Shown: piece after piece, positions 1-6,938 of the stretch
How positions within the stretch are numbered: the stretch's first letter is position 1
Layout: each line of letters begins with the position of its first letter
Source: Synergistaceae bacterium
GTDB lineage: Bacteria; Synergistota; Synergistia; Synergistales; Aminobacteriaceae
Assembly: GCA_031270755.1 (NCBI GenBank)
Contig: JAISWV010000292.1
Location: forward strand, 1-17,591
Length of the DNA: 17,591 bases
Direction of reading: 5' to 3'
The notes under the pieces: model-generated
Told to the model about the DNA's origin: nothing
Database searches by the model: none
What the model saw: only the letters and a program-made list of their open reading frames with translations
Position numbers and translations under genes: made by a program

Positions 1-2
1 AG

Positions 3-815
3 ACACTACTGACCCACCCGGACGCCAAACCCTGCCTGCGGGACATCATTTCCTCCAACATCGGTTTGCCCATAAAGGAGGTGGCGCTGCGGAACACCGA
101 GCTGTACATCGGCAACGTGATGGAGAAACGGGAACGGTTTGACGTGAACTGTGAAATCGACGGCGGAGGCCAAGTGGAGGTGGAAATGCAGGCGGACCCT
201 ATGAAGGGTGATAGCTTGCTGCAAGGTCACACGAACATCAAAAGTCGGGCGATATTCAACGTGTGTGACCTGCACTCTGGCCAAAAGGGCGTCAGCATCC
301 CGTATAAGAAATTGGCCCGGACTTACCAGCTCACGTTTTGCGGCTACACGGTCTTCGAGGGCCGCGAAAGCTGTTTCAACCAGTTCAGCTTTCGGAACGC
401 CGAAGGAGAAGAACTGCTGGACGCGGTGAATATCATGTTTGTGGAGCTGTCGAAGCTGAAGCGGATCATGGAAAAACCCGTGGATGAAATGAGGGGAGCC
501 GAGATGTGGGCGATTTTTCTGGCCTGCGCGAACGACCCGAAACACAGAAATGTGTTGAATGAAATTATCGGCGCAAAGGAGGCAATCAAAATGGCATACG
601 ACCTTCTGACGGGCATCAGTCAGAACGAGGACGAGCGTGCCCGTTACCGCGCGAGGCGCAAGTTTCAGATGGACCTGCAACACAACCTGATTACAGCTTT
701 CGAAGAAGGCAAGCTCAAAGTAGCGCGTAACATGTTGACTCGGGGGATTGCGCCGGAAATCATAGCGGAGGACACAGAATTGGCCTTGGATGAAATTCGA
801 GCTTTGATGAATTGA
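3..815 (+). CDS. Rpn-family PD-(D/E)XK nuclease / putative transposase, 5' truncated by window edge
   Basis: The reading frame is open from the first bases, so the start lies upstream of the window; about 270 residues are visible, ending at TGA 813-815. The N-terminal visible part (LLTHPDAKPCLRDIISSN) is typical of the family once called PD-(D/E)XK transposases and now Rpn recombination-promoting nucleases. The nuclease core is visible as an Asp in ERFDVNCEID followed by the ExQ strand VEVEMQ. The middle IPYKKLARTYQLTFCGY block and the charged helical C-terminus ending EIRALMN also fit. Family knowledge: E. coli Rpn proteins are DNA endonucleases that stimulate RecA-independent recombination. 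A TTG at 66 is not the real start, because homologous sequence continues upstream of it. A 297-bp internal piece of this gene is repeated at 3124-3420. Whether the full gene is intact cannot be judged here. Confidence 0.85.
   Translation, partial: TLLTHPDAKPCLRDIISSNIGLPIKEVALRNTELYIGNVMEKRERFDVNCEIDGGGQVEVEMQADPMKGDSLLQGHTNIKSRAIFNVCDLHSGQKGVSIPYKKLARTYQLTFCGYTVFEGRESCFNQFSFRNAEGEELLDAVNIMFVELSKLKRIMEKPVDEMRGAEMWAIFLACANDPKHRNVLNEIIGAKEAIKMAYDLLTGISQNEDERARYRARRKFQMDLQHNLITAFEEGKLKVARNMLTRGIAPEIIAEDTELALDEIRALMN
210..506 (+). repeat. Direct repeat, copy 1 (within the Rpn gene)
   Basis: Matches 3124-3420 at a constant offset of 2914 bases with no indels. Such long near-identical direct repeats 2.9 kb apart could recombine and delete the NlpC/P60-GLUG gene between them. 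Confidence 0.9.
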
Positions 816-864
816 ATATCGCCAAGCAGGAAAGTACTGTTCCGGCTGAATCGATGGTCTTCGA

Positions 865-1002
865 ATGATTGTCATTGATACAACCGTTGTTTCCGAGGCG
901 ATGAAACCGAATCCGGCTGTGCGGGATTGACTGAATGAACAGTCCGCCGAAACTCTATACTTGTCCAACGTGTCATTGGCCGACCCGAGGGAAAGCGATT
1001 GA
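865..1002 (+). pseudogene. VapC/FitB-type PIN-domain toxin remnant
   Basis: Starting at ATG 865 the frame reads MIVIDTTVVSEAMKPNPAVRD, then TGA (928-930), then LNEQSAETLYLSNVSLADPR, then TGA at 1000-1002. This matches the N-terminus of VapC/FitB ribonuclease toxins, which usually read DTNVVSE, NPAV..WL, AETLYLS and SLAEL. The stop replaces the conserved Trp (TGG to TGA). The acidic residues D5 and E11 of the PIN active site remain. The rest of the gene, about 90 residues with the other catalytic acids, is missing: the match fades at about 1000, shortly before the terminator hairpin at 1019. No antitoxin is recognisable upstream, although a TGA overlaps the ATG as ATGA, the arrangement usual for such pairs. 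This is a dead toxin gene. The call rests on about 40 residues. Confidence 0.6.
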
Positions 1003-1018
1003 CGACCGGCGCTGCCGA

Positions 1019-1073
1019 TAAAAAGACCTCCGGCCCGCCACGCGCTTCTGTAAAGAGCGTGAGCGGGCCGGAG
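1019..1073 (-). terminator. Intrinsic terminator of the NlpC/P60-GLUG gene
   Basis: An 11-bp perfect inverted repeat, CTCCGGCCCGC (1028-1038) and GCGGGCCGGAG (1063-1073), has further pairing inside (CACGC with GCGTG). On the minus strand it is followed by GTCTTTTTAT (1019-1026), a U-tract. It lies 35 bases downstream of the minus-strand stop at 1108, so it terminates that gene. The plus-strand side has no T-run. Confidence 0.85.
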
Positions 1074-1107
1074 TTGTACTAGCTCGAAGCGTTTCAGCCA
1101 CGAAAGG

Positions 1108-2556
1108 CTAGATGTCGTCGCTGGGACCGGCGGGTTTTTTTCTCTTATCCCACCCTATCGCAGGGCTTATCCCGGTATTGTTGTGGTTGCCTGTTAACAC
1201 TAAGACCCGATAGTTTCCTACTACCCCGGCAAAACCACCTTTGTACGTTTTTTCCTGACCTGTAGCCTCGATTTCGCTGCCGGTCGCCGTGCAATTCGTT
1301 ATTGCTCCGCCGTAGAATTCTCCAATGAACCCGCCTGCGTAAGCAAGGGGAGAAGAAGCTGTGACGTTACCGCTCGCTGTGCAGTCCGTTATTCTTCTAC
1401 TATCGATTTGACTGTAGCCATATCCGACAAATCCGCCAACATAAGCACGGGAAGCCGCGGAAGCCGCAACATTGCCGCTGGCCTTACAGCCTGTCGTTAT
1501 CGGTCCAGAGTTGTACCCAACAAACCCGCCTGTTCTAGCATTATCGGCGGAGGAGGCCGTGACATTGCCGCTGGCCTTGCAATCTGTCGCTATCGTACCC
1601 TGGTTGTACCCAACGAGGCCGCCCGCAAAGACGGAGGAACCAGAGGCCATGACGCTGCTGCCCGCCGTGCAGTTCGTTATTGTCCCTCCATTACGTCCGG
1701 CGAGTCCCCCCGCATTGCAGGAAGAAACATTGGAGGCAGTGTAGCGAGTGGAAGCCTCGACGCTGCCGGTCGCCGTGCAGTTCATTATCTTTCCACCGTG
1801 ATTGTACCCGACGAGCCCGCCTGCTTTAGCATAAGAAGAAGGAGAGGAAAGTGTGATGTTGAAATCGGTCAAGTGGACGTTTATAATCCTTCCCATATAG
1901 CCATTGACTCCAAAGAGGCCAGTGCCGCCAACGCTACTGACGTTTTCATACTTTTGCTCTACCGTCATATTCATTATTTTGCGTCCGTTTCCGTCGAAGG
2001 TTCCGCGAAAGGAATGGGGGCCGTCATAACTGATCGGTGTCCACTCCCGCCCGGCGAGGTCGATGTTGGCCGCGAGGGTGATGGTCTTGCCGGAGAAATT
2101 GTTCGTTGCGTCGTTAACGATCTTCGCCAGTCCGGCGAGTTCACTGCCCTTCTTGAATTCCGCAGCGTTTGTGTTTTTCTCGTACCATGCCGTATCGATC
2201 GTGCCGTCCCAAACGTCATCGCCGATGGATGTCTCGACTGGCACCAGACGTATGCGATAGGTTTCTTTTTTGGATCCAATACCATCCCCAACTAATCCTG
2301 TCTGTGGATTGTAAGGAGTAATCGCAGGGCCATTTACTATTCTAGTATCAAGAGCATCTTGGTATTCAGCGCAAGTAAAACGTATCTTACCGATTATTGT
2401 TGGTTTATTTTTATCAGGATGATAAGTGCCGATAGAATGCGCTACGGCAGTGATTCCAGGCTCTATCTTTATCGCAAGCCCGACATGAGTTTCGCCCCAA
2501 ACGAGAATATCCCCCGGTTCTGGAGAATTGTTCTTGATGTCATTTCCCGAAAACAC
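1108..2556 (-). CDS. GLUG-repeat protein with the C-terminal (His) part of an NlpC/P60 domain; downstream half of a TAG-split gene
   Basis: Residues 10-45 carry the second half of an NlpC/P60-type cysteine peptidase fold: PEPGDILVWGETHVGLAI, where H24 is the expected catalytic His, followed by AHSIG. Residues 115-200 form the lead-in found in bacterial GLUG proteins (AWYEKN, ELAGLAKIVN, FSGKTITLAANIDLAG, WTPI, FRGTFDGNG). Residues 211-445 hold six to seven GLUG-like units of the type GGLVGYN.G.I.NC.A.GSV. The tail NTGISPAIGWDKRK..PSDDI is typical of such proteins. The frame is continuous with the ORF at 2617-3030 except for one TAG, so this is most likely the back part of a single cell-wall peptidase or adhesin-like protein. 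The apparent GTG start at 2556 has no convincing ribosome binding site and falls inside the peptidase domain. An intrinsic terminator follows at 1019-1073. Confidence 0.7.
   Translation of the reverse strand: MFSGNDIKNNSPEPGDILVWGETHVGLAIKIEPGITAVAHSIGTYHPDKNKPTIIGKIRFTCAEYQDALDTRIVNGPAITPYNPQTGLVGDGIGSKKETYRIRLVPVETSIGDDVWDGTIDTAWYEKNTNAAEFKKGSELAGLAKIVNDATNNFSGKTITLAANIDLAGREWTPISYDGPHSFRGTFDGNGRKIMNMTVEQKYENVSSVGGTGLFGVNGYMGRIINVHLTDFNITLSSPSSYAKAGGLVGYNHGGKIMNCTATGSVEASTRYTASNVSSCNAGGLAGRNGGTITNCTAGSSVMASGSSVFAGGLVGYNQGTIATDCKASGNVTASSADNARTGGFVGYNSGPITTGCKASGNVAASAASRAYVGGFVGYGYSQIDSRRITDCTASGNVTASSPLAYAGGFIGEFYGGAITNCTATGSEIEATGQEKTYKGGFAGVVGNYRVLVLTGNHNNTGISPAIGWDKRKKPAGPSDDI
1222..1926 (-). 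repeat. GLUG repeat array in the coding sequence
   Basis: Tandem degenerate units of roughly 30-36 codons, each beginning with GG(L/F)xGxN. They start near residues 211, 245, 281, 310, 342, 373, 407 and 439 of the ORF that ends at 1108. Strongly recurring elements are the GGLVGYN core and the NCTA.GSV or KASGNV strand. GLUG repeats are typical of secreted or surface proteins of host-associated and gut bacteria. Confidence 0.75.
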
Positions 2557-2616
2557 TTCGACGTTTTCAAACCCCCTATTTTCCCAAAACGTTTTTCCAC
2601 ACCAACCGCTCGTTTT

Positions 2617-3030
2617 CTATACAGGCCCCGCAGTCTTAAAAACATGACGCTCCCCATCTGCTCCTGTTGCCCAATCAGTCACATCGACACCTGCAGATGT
2701 AAGGCATTGATATAAGAAACCAACGCAATCCATTCCGTACATTCCGTGAGCACATTCCGCTCCGCTCCGCTCATATTGATGTATGGGAATATCCAGACGC
2801 CCATATTCCCAATTCCCCTTCCCCTTCTCAAACTCTCCAAAATGCGGGAACACATAAACATATTTGTCTTGTACGATCTTTAAATCTCCATGATCTCTAA
2901 TCTGCCTCCTCGGGTCCGTCATTGCGAACCTTTCGTTCACTAGGTCAACCGCGCGTTTTTGTATCTTAGCGGAAATGGACTTCAACTGTTGGTCCGAATA
3001 AACAGGAACCGCTTTCACACCGGTCTTCAA
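2617..3030 (-). pseudogene. N-terminal (Cys) part of the NlpC/P60-like peptidase, ended by an in-frame TAG
   Basis: The 137 residues contain the catalytic cysteine block of an NlpC/P60 or amidase-type peptidase, YGMDCVGFLYQCLTSAGV, with Cys102 as nucleophile. The frame ends at TAG 2619-2617. Reading through it continues without a shift as KTSGWCGKTFWENRGFENV and then joins the GLUG ORF, placing His182 80 residues after Cys102. The stop therefore separates the two catalytic residues, and neither half should be an active peptidase. The 5' end is also doubtful. The only nearby start is TTG at 3030, without a Shine-Dalgarno sequence, no signal peptide is present, and the frame runs back to a TAG at 3063-3061 across the junction of a 35-bp repeat. 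The gene was probably truncated at its 5' end by the rearrangement seen there. Confidence 0.7.
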
Positions 3031-3047
3031 ATCACTGTTAGCTGTTA

Positions 3048-3082
3048 AACCAGGGCCTTCCTATCGCGACCTGAAGTTTTTG
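3048..3082 (+). repeat. 35-bp direct repeat, copy 1 (cardiolipin-synthase-tail-like)
   Basis: Matches 3465-3499 with 4 mismatches in 35. Read on the minus strand it encodes QKLQVAIGRPW, close to the C-terminal QKLQAAMGRLW of the cardiolipin synthase. It looks like a remnant of a second copy of that gene end, fused to half of the palindromic repeat. Confidence 0.8.
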
Positions 3083-3112
3083 GGCGAACGAGCTCCGCCT
3101 CCCTGAACTTGA
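3079..3112 (+). repeat. Palindromic repeat, half-copy C
   Basis: The bases from TTTGGGCGAACG to CCCTGAACTTGA match the right half of the full element at 15131-15163 with about five mismatches and one indel. The left, G-rich arm is missing and is replaced by the cardiolipin-synthase-tail-like repeat at 3048-3082, so this copy cannot form the long hairpin. Confidence 0.75.
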
Positions 3113-3123
3113 ATGTTTTGGAC

Positions 3124-3420
3124 GACAGCTTGCTGCAGGGCAACACGAACATCAAAAGCCGGGCGATATTCAACGTGTGCGACCTCCATTCCGGGCAAAG
3201 AGGCGTCAGCATCCCGTATAAGAAATTGGCCCGGACTTACCAGCTCACGTTTTGCGGCTACACGGTCTTCGAGGGCCGCGAAAGCTGTTTCAACCAGTTC
3301 AGCTTTCGGAACGCCGAGGGAGAAGAACTGCTGGACGCGGTGAATATCATGTTTGTGGAGCTGTCGAAACTGAAGCGGGTGATGGAAAAACCCGTGGATA
3401 AAATGACAGGAGCCGAGATG
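3124..3420 (+). pseudogene. Internal fragment of an Rpn-family nuclease gene
   Basis: This 297-bp stretch aligns without gaps to 210-506 of the first Rpn gene, with about 19 mismatches by hand count (around 94% identity) and a stretch of well over 100 identical bases. It encodes DSLLQGNTNIKSRAIFNVCD through KPVDKMTGAEM. It lacks the nuclease core (the Asp and ExQ strand lie upstream in the full gene) and the whole C-terminus. Homology begins and ends abruptly at 3124 and 3420. The short plus-strand ORF that spans it runs on into the antisense of the cardiolipin synthase gene, so that extension has no meaning. Confidence 0.8.
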
Positions 3421-3451
3421 GGCGTTTACATCGAGGACCCGGACGAGCCCG

Positions 3452-5014
3452 TCACAGCAGAGAGGACCAGAGCCTTCCCATCGCGGCCTGAAGTTTTTGA
3501 TAAAGAGGGCGGGCGCGACGCGCGGCTAACGTTTCTTCTTTGCACTTTTCCAGGTCGTCCAGGAACGCGAGCTCGAACTTTTGGCCCACGTCCCGCGATC
3601 GGATGAAGGCCTGGACCTCGTAGTTGATTTCGAGGCTGCGCAGGTCCAGGTTCGTGGTTCCCACGGAGACGACGGCTCCGTCCATGACCGCCGTCTTGGC
3701 GTGGATGAATCCGTCCTGGTAGCTGAAGACCCGCACGCCGTTCCGCAACAGTTGGTCCACGTTGAACTGCGACGCCCAAAACACCACCGTGTGGTCCGCT
3801 TTTGAGGGAACGATGATTCGAACGTCGACGCCGCTTTTCGCCGCGACGGAGAGCGCCGTCGAGATGACGGTCCCCGGCACCAGGTAGGGGGTCGTGATCC
3901 ATATCCTCTCTCGAGCCGAGACGATCATGTGAAAATATCCGTCCGCGATGGCTCTGAAGTCTTTGCCGGGGCCGCTGGTGGCGATGGTGAGAGGGGTGTC
4001 CTCCATCTCCCCCGCCGGAGTGTAAGAGAACCTGTGATAGTCCATGTACTTCGAGGTGCACTGACCCCAGTGGGACAGAAACGCGCGGTTCAGTTCCCGT
4101 ACCGCCTCTCCCGTGATTTGAACGTGGGTGTCGCGCCAGTTCCCCATTCGAGGGTCCTTGCCCAGGTACATGTCTCCGATGTTGAGCCCTCCGACGAAGC
4201 CGATCCGCCCGTCTGCCACAACGATTTTACGGTGGTCGCGGTGGTTGACGCTGCTGCGGAACCGGGCGAAAGCCGTCGGCATGAAGGGGTGGATCTCCAC
4301 GCCCGCGCCCCGGAGCTCCTCGAGGAAATCGCGCCCTATGTGCCAACTGCCCACAGCGTCGTAGAGCACACGGACCTTCACCCCGGACCTGGACCGATCG
4401 ATGAGGAGGTCCTTGATTCTCGTCCCCAGTTCGTCCGAGGCGAGAGAAAAGTACTCCATGTGAATGTAGTCGGCGGCGTTGCAGAGGGCTTTTTCGATGG
4501 CGCCGAAGGTCCGTTCGCCGTTCAGAAGGATCTCGACGCCGTTGCGGGCCGTGGGGGTCGCGTCGCAGGATGCCGCCAGGAGGTGTTCGAGCCTCGGCAG
4601 CGCGCTGGGCCGGCCCGAGGGATGAGTCCCAGGCCGGCGTCTGGAAATCCTGCGGAGCCGCCAGCGGTGTGAGGCGCCTCGCACGTCGGGTCCGATGATC
4701 ACGTAGGCGGCCAGCCCCACGAAGGGAAAAAGCAAGAGAGTCCCCAGCCAAATGATCACCCGGTCGGGGTTCTGCTCCTCCAGGAAGATCACCAAGGCGG
4801 CGATGAGGGCGTGAAGCCCCAAAATCCAGTAGATATAGCGTTTGACCATACTCCGCAGCGCGTAGATATGCCTCCACAGCTCCCGGGAAAGAGACAACCC
4901 ACCGTCGCCCCAGATGACGGGAGACGTATCGAGTTCGGCGAGAAACTGCACCACAAGCAGCAGAAACGCCAGAGAACAAGACCACAACAAAATCGTTTTC
5001 AAAGAAACACGCAC
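3452..5014 (-). CDS. cls: Cardiolipin synthase (two HKD phospholipase D domains)
   Basis: A 520-residue membrane protein that joins two phosphatidylglycerol molecules into cardiolipin. Hydrophobic segments are at residues 6-27, 58-78 and 86-108, so it is membrane anchored. Two HxKxxxxD motifs are present: H261/K263/D268 (HRKIVVAD) and H438/K440/D445 (HAKTAVMD), each followed by the usual GG.N or GT.N block. Length matches bacterial ClsA-type enzymes. The frame is open far upstream into arnD, but homology begins at RVSLKTILLWS. I chose GTG 5014-5012 because AAGGGGTGG sits 7 bases before it. It is the last gene of the arn operon, 26 bases after the arnD stop. Its 3' end carries a 35-bp sequence repeated at 3048, and no clear terminator follows, consistent with a rearranged flank. 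Confidence 0.92.
   Translation of the reverse strand: MRVSLKTILLWSCSLAFLLLVVQFLAELDTSPVIWGDGGLSLSRELWRHIYALRSMVKRYIYWILGLHALIAALVIFLEEQNPDRVIIWLGTLLLFPFVGLAAYVIIGPDVRGASHRWRLRRISRRRPGTHPSGRPSALPRLEHLLAASCDATPTARNGVEILLNGERTFGAIEKALCNAADYIHMEYFSLASDELGTRIKDLLIDRSRSGVKVRVLYDAVGSWHIGRDFLEELRGAGVEIHPFMPTAFARFRSSVNHRDHRKIVVADGRIGFVGGLNIGDMYLGKDPRMGNWRDTHVQITGEAVRELNRAFLSHWGQCTSKYMDYHRFSYTPAGEMEDTPLTIATSGPGKDFRAIADGYFHMIVSARERIWITTPYLVPGTVISTALSVAAKSGVDVRIIVPSKADHTVVFWASQFNVDQLLRNGVRVFSYQDGFIHAKTAVMDGAVVSVGTTNLDLRSLEINYEVQAFIRSRDVGQKFELAFLDDLEKCKEETLAARRARPLYQKLQAAMGRLWSSLL
3465..3499 (+). repeat. 35-bp direct repeat, copy 2 (end of the cardiolipin synthase gene)
   Basis: This is the native context: the minus strand encodes residues 506-516 of the cardiolipin synthase. 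The two copies bracket the Rpn fragment at 3124-3420. Confidence 0.8.
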
Positions 5015-5040
5015 GTGTCCACCCCTTGCGCGTACACGGG

Positions 5041-5946
5041 CTATTTCGTCCGTTGAACGGCTACTTTGCCCGCCCGGCCCGGGATCTCCGACATCTCCAC
5101 GTCCGCGATATCCACTCCTGTTCCTGTGGAATTTTTGAGCCGCGAAGCGACGTCCCCCAGGGTCGGAAAGACCACCTCGCCCTCGATGCAACAGTCGAGA
5201 AAGCGTTTCAGTACGTCGCTCATGGCGCCGCCTTCCATCTCTGCGTGGACGGTGTGTACGTTCAGGCCCGGTTCCAAAAGGTCCAGGTATTTGTCGTGGA
5301 TCTTGTTGCCGTCTATGCCGTCCAGTCCCCACAACTCGTCCAGAGTGGGAAGAGTCGAGGGAATCTGCAGCGTACGGAAGACCACCCCGTCCAAGCGCGG
5401 GAAGAAGGGCTTTACCCCCCGAACGTCGCTGCAGTAGTCGAAGCCCAGCTCGTCCTGTACCGTCAAGCTGCCGAACGACGCCTGCCAGCCCGGCGCAGCG
5501 GAGCTTTTGGGCGCCATACCCGCCACGTGGGAAAACAGCTCCACGGCTTTGCTCAGCTCCGCCCGGATTTCCTCCCGGGGCATCTTCAGCAGCCGATCCT
5601 GCCACAAAACATGATCCCAGCAGTGAATACCGCAGTCGTGGCCCTCTTCCACCGCGCGCCTCAAGATATCCGGGTTCGACGATACGATCATGGGGGCCCT
5701 GAGGAGCGTGCCGTAGAGGAGCGTCTTCAATCCATAGGTGCTGGGGGCTTTGGTGCGCAGCATTTTCGAGACGAACCCCTTGCGGAAAATGCGCCGGATC
5801 GCCTTGCCGGAGTTGTCCGGCCCCATGGAAAAAAAGATCGAGGCCTTCACCTTCCGCTCGCTCAAAATGCCCAGAAGACGGGGAACGCCTTCGAGATAAC
5901 CCTTCAAGGTATCCACATCTATTTTTATCGCGACTTCACAACTCAT
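5041..5946 (-). CDS. arnD: 4-deoxy-4-formamido-L-arabinose-phosphoundecaprenol deformylase ArnD
   Basis: A 301-residue NodB-type polysaccharide deacetylase that removes the formyl group from undecaprenyl-phosphate-L-Ara4FN, making that step of the L-Ara4N pathway irreversible. The N-terminal metal-site Asp motif is IDVDT (D10, D12), and the HxxxH motif is GIHCWDH (H108, H112). FFSMGPDN, KAPSTYG and WDH..WQ are characteristic of ArnD rather than general deacetylases. Length equals the E. coli enzyme. ATG 5946-5944 overlaps the stop of the formyltransferase gene by four bases (ATGA), which points to translational coupling. The gene ends with TAG. Confidence 0.93.
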   Translation of the reverse strand: MSCEVAIKIDVDTLKGYLEGVPRLLGILSERKVKASIFFSMGPDNSGKAIRRIFRKGFVSKMLRTKAPSTYGLKTLLYGTLLRAPMIVSSNPDILRRAVEEGHDCGIHCWDHVLWQDRLLKMPREEIRAELSKAVELFSHVAGMAPKSSAAPGWQASFGSLTVQDELGFDYCSDVRGVKPFFPRLDGVVFRTLQIPSTLPTLDELWGLDGIDGNKIHDKYLDLLEPGLNVHTVHAEMEGGAMSDVLKRFLDCCIEGEVVFPTLGDVASRLKNSTGTGVDIADVEMSEIPGRAGKVAVQRTK

Positions 5947-6917
5947 TCCGTTTCATGGCCCTTCTCCGTCAGAACGACACCGACGGGCAGCCGCAGTTCA
6001 TCTCCTTTCGCTTCCTCTCCGTCGCTCCATTGGGCCCGTTCGACCTCCAGAACTCCGACTCCCGTGCTCACTTTCAAAGGAGAAGAGAATACCACAACAC
6101 CGGGCGCAATGCACCCCTCTCGATGCTGTTCGGGAGGATACGGTTCGAAACCATACGGTTCGAAAGGTTGCAGCCGCGTGCGCCAGATAAAGAGTTTTCT
6201 CCCGTCCAGGTACGTGAAGGCCCCAGGAAACGGGTGCGTCACGGCCCGCACCAGGTTGTGGATGTCGCGCGCCGGTTTCGACCAGTCGATGGATCCGTCT
6301 TCCGGCCGTCTGCGGCCAAAATACGTGGCCCGGGATTCATCCTGTTCACGTCCTTGGGCCGCTCCCTCCAGAATGGCCGGCAGACTGCGGCGAAGCATTT
6401 TTCGGGCCGCAGGGATCATCCTTTTGAAAACATCGTGGGCCGTGTCGTCGCTGCCGATCCGGACGGCCTCCTGGTCCACGATCCGGCCCTCGTCCACCCG
6501 GGCCGTCATGTGGTGCAGCGTCACGCCGGTCTCCGTTTCTCCGTTGAGGACGGCCCAGTTGACGCAGGCGCGGCCCCGGTACCGCGGCAACAGGGCGCCG
6601 TGGATGTTGAAGGCCCCCAGAGGCGCCAACTCCAAGATCGCAACGGGGATCACGGAGCGGTACGAAAACGAGAAAATCACGTCGGGGCGAAGTTCCCGAA
6701 CCAGACGCGCCTCGTCTTCCCTCAGCTTGGCCGGGGCGTACAGGAGAAGGCGGTTCTTCTCCGCCAACGCGCGAACCGGCCGAAACCACTTTTCCTCGTC
6801 CGGGTCGTCTTCGTGGGTGAAGACCGCCGCGACCTCCACTCCCTGGGCCAGGAGCTCCGCCAGGCACTCGTACCCGATGGAGCTGTAGGCGAAAACCACA
6901 GCTCGTTTGCGTTCCAT
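5943..6917 (-). CDS. arnA: UDP-4-amino-4-deoxy-L-arabinose formyltransferase (stand-alone N-terminal half of ArnA)
   Basis: A 324-residue enzyme that uses N10-formyltetrahydrofolate to formylate UDP-L-Ara4N. The catalytic triad of the ArnA formyltransferase domain is visible as N104 and H106 (FNIHGALLPRYRGR) and D142 (RVDEGRIVDQ), two positions offset from E. coli ArnA N102/H104/D140. The formyltransferase C-terminal domain follows, with RRRPEDGSIDW and HPFPGAFTYLDGRKL. The E. coli enzyme is fused to the decarboxylase; here the protein ends soon after this domain and the decarboxylase is a separate gene at 9766-10782. ATG 6917-6915 has AGGAGGGGG four bases upstream. It lies 21 bases after the arnC stop and overlaps arnD. 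A 15-bp tandem repeat (6138-6167) codes for the loop PFEPYGFEPY. Confidence 0.93.
   Translation of the reverse strand: MERKRAVVFAYSSIGYECLAELLAQGVEVAAVFTHEDDPDEEKWFRPVRALAEKNRLLLYAPAKLREDEARLVRELRPDVIFSFSYRSVIPVAILELAPLGAFNIHGALLPRYRGRACVNWAVLNGETETGVTLHHMTARVDEGRIVDQEAVRIGSDDTAHDVFKRMIPAARKMLRRSLPAILEGAAQGREQDESRATYFGRRRPEDGSIDWSKPARDIHNLVRAVTHPFPGAFTYLDGRKLFIWRTRLQPFEPYGFEPYPPEQHREGCIAPGVVVFSSPLKVSTGVGVLEVERAQWSDGEEAKGDELRLPVGVVLTEKGHETE
6138..6167 (-). repeat. 15-bp tandem repeat in the formyltransferase gene
   Basis: Two adjacent 15-bp units, ATACGGTTCGAAACC and ATACGGTTCGAAAGG on the plus strand, differ only in the last two bases. They encode FEPYG/FEPYP on the minus strand, in a C-terminal domain loop. 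This looks like a recent in-frame duplication. Confidence 0.7.
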
Positions 6918-6938
6918 CGCACCCCCTCCTTTCGCAAT

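Noticed and set aside
6..968. Minus-strand 320-codon ORF at the left end
   Set aside because: Antisense to the Rpn gene, whose plus-strand translation shows the nuclease motifs and a near-identical second copy.
1408..2295. Plus-strand ORF opposite the GLUG gene
   Set aside because: Repetitive only because it mirrors the GLUG repeats; no start signal or domain.
5015..5605. N-terminal extension of the cardiolipin synthase frame into arnD
   Set aside because: It overlaps arnD out of frame, shows no conserved sequence, and a ribosome binding site marks GTG 5014 as the start.
5026..6888. Long plus-strand ORF (620 codons) opposite arnD and the formyltransferase
   Set aside because: Antisense shadow of GC-rich conserved genes; Arg/Pro-rich translation with no family resemblance and no ribosome site.
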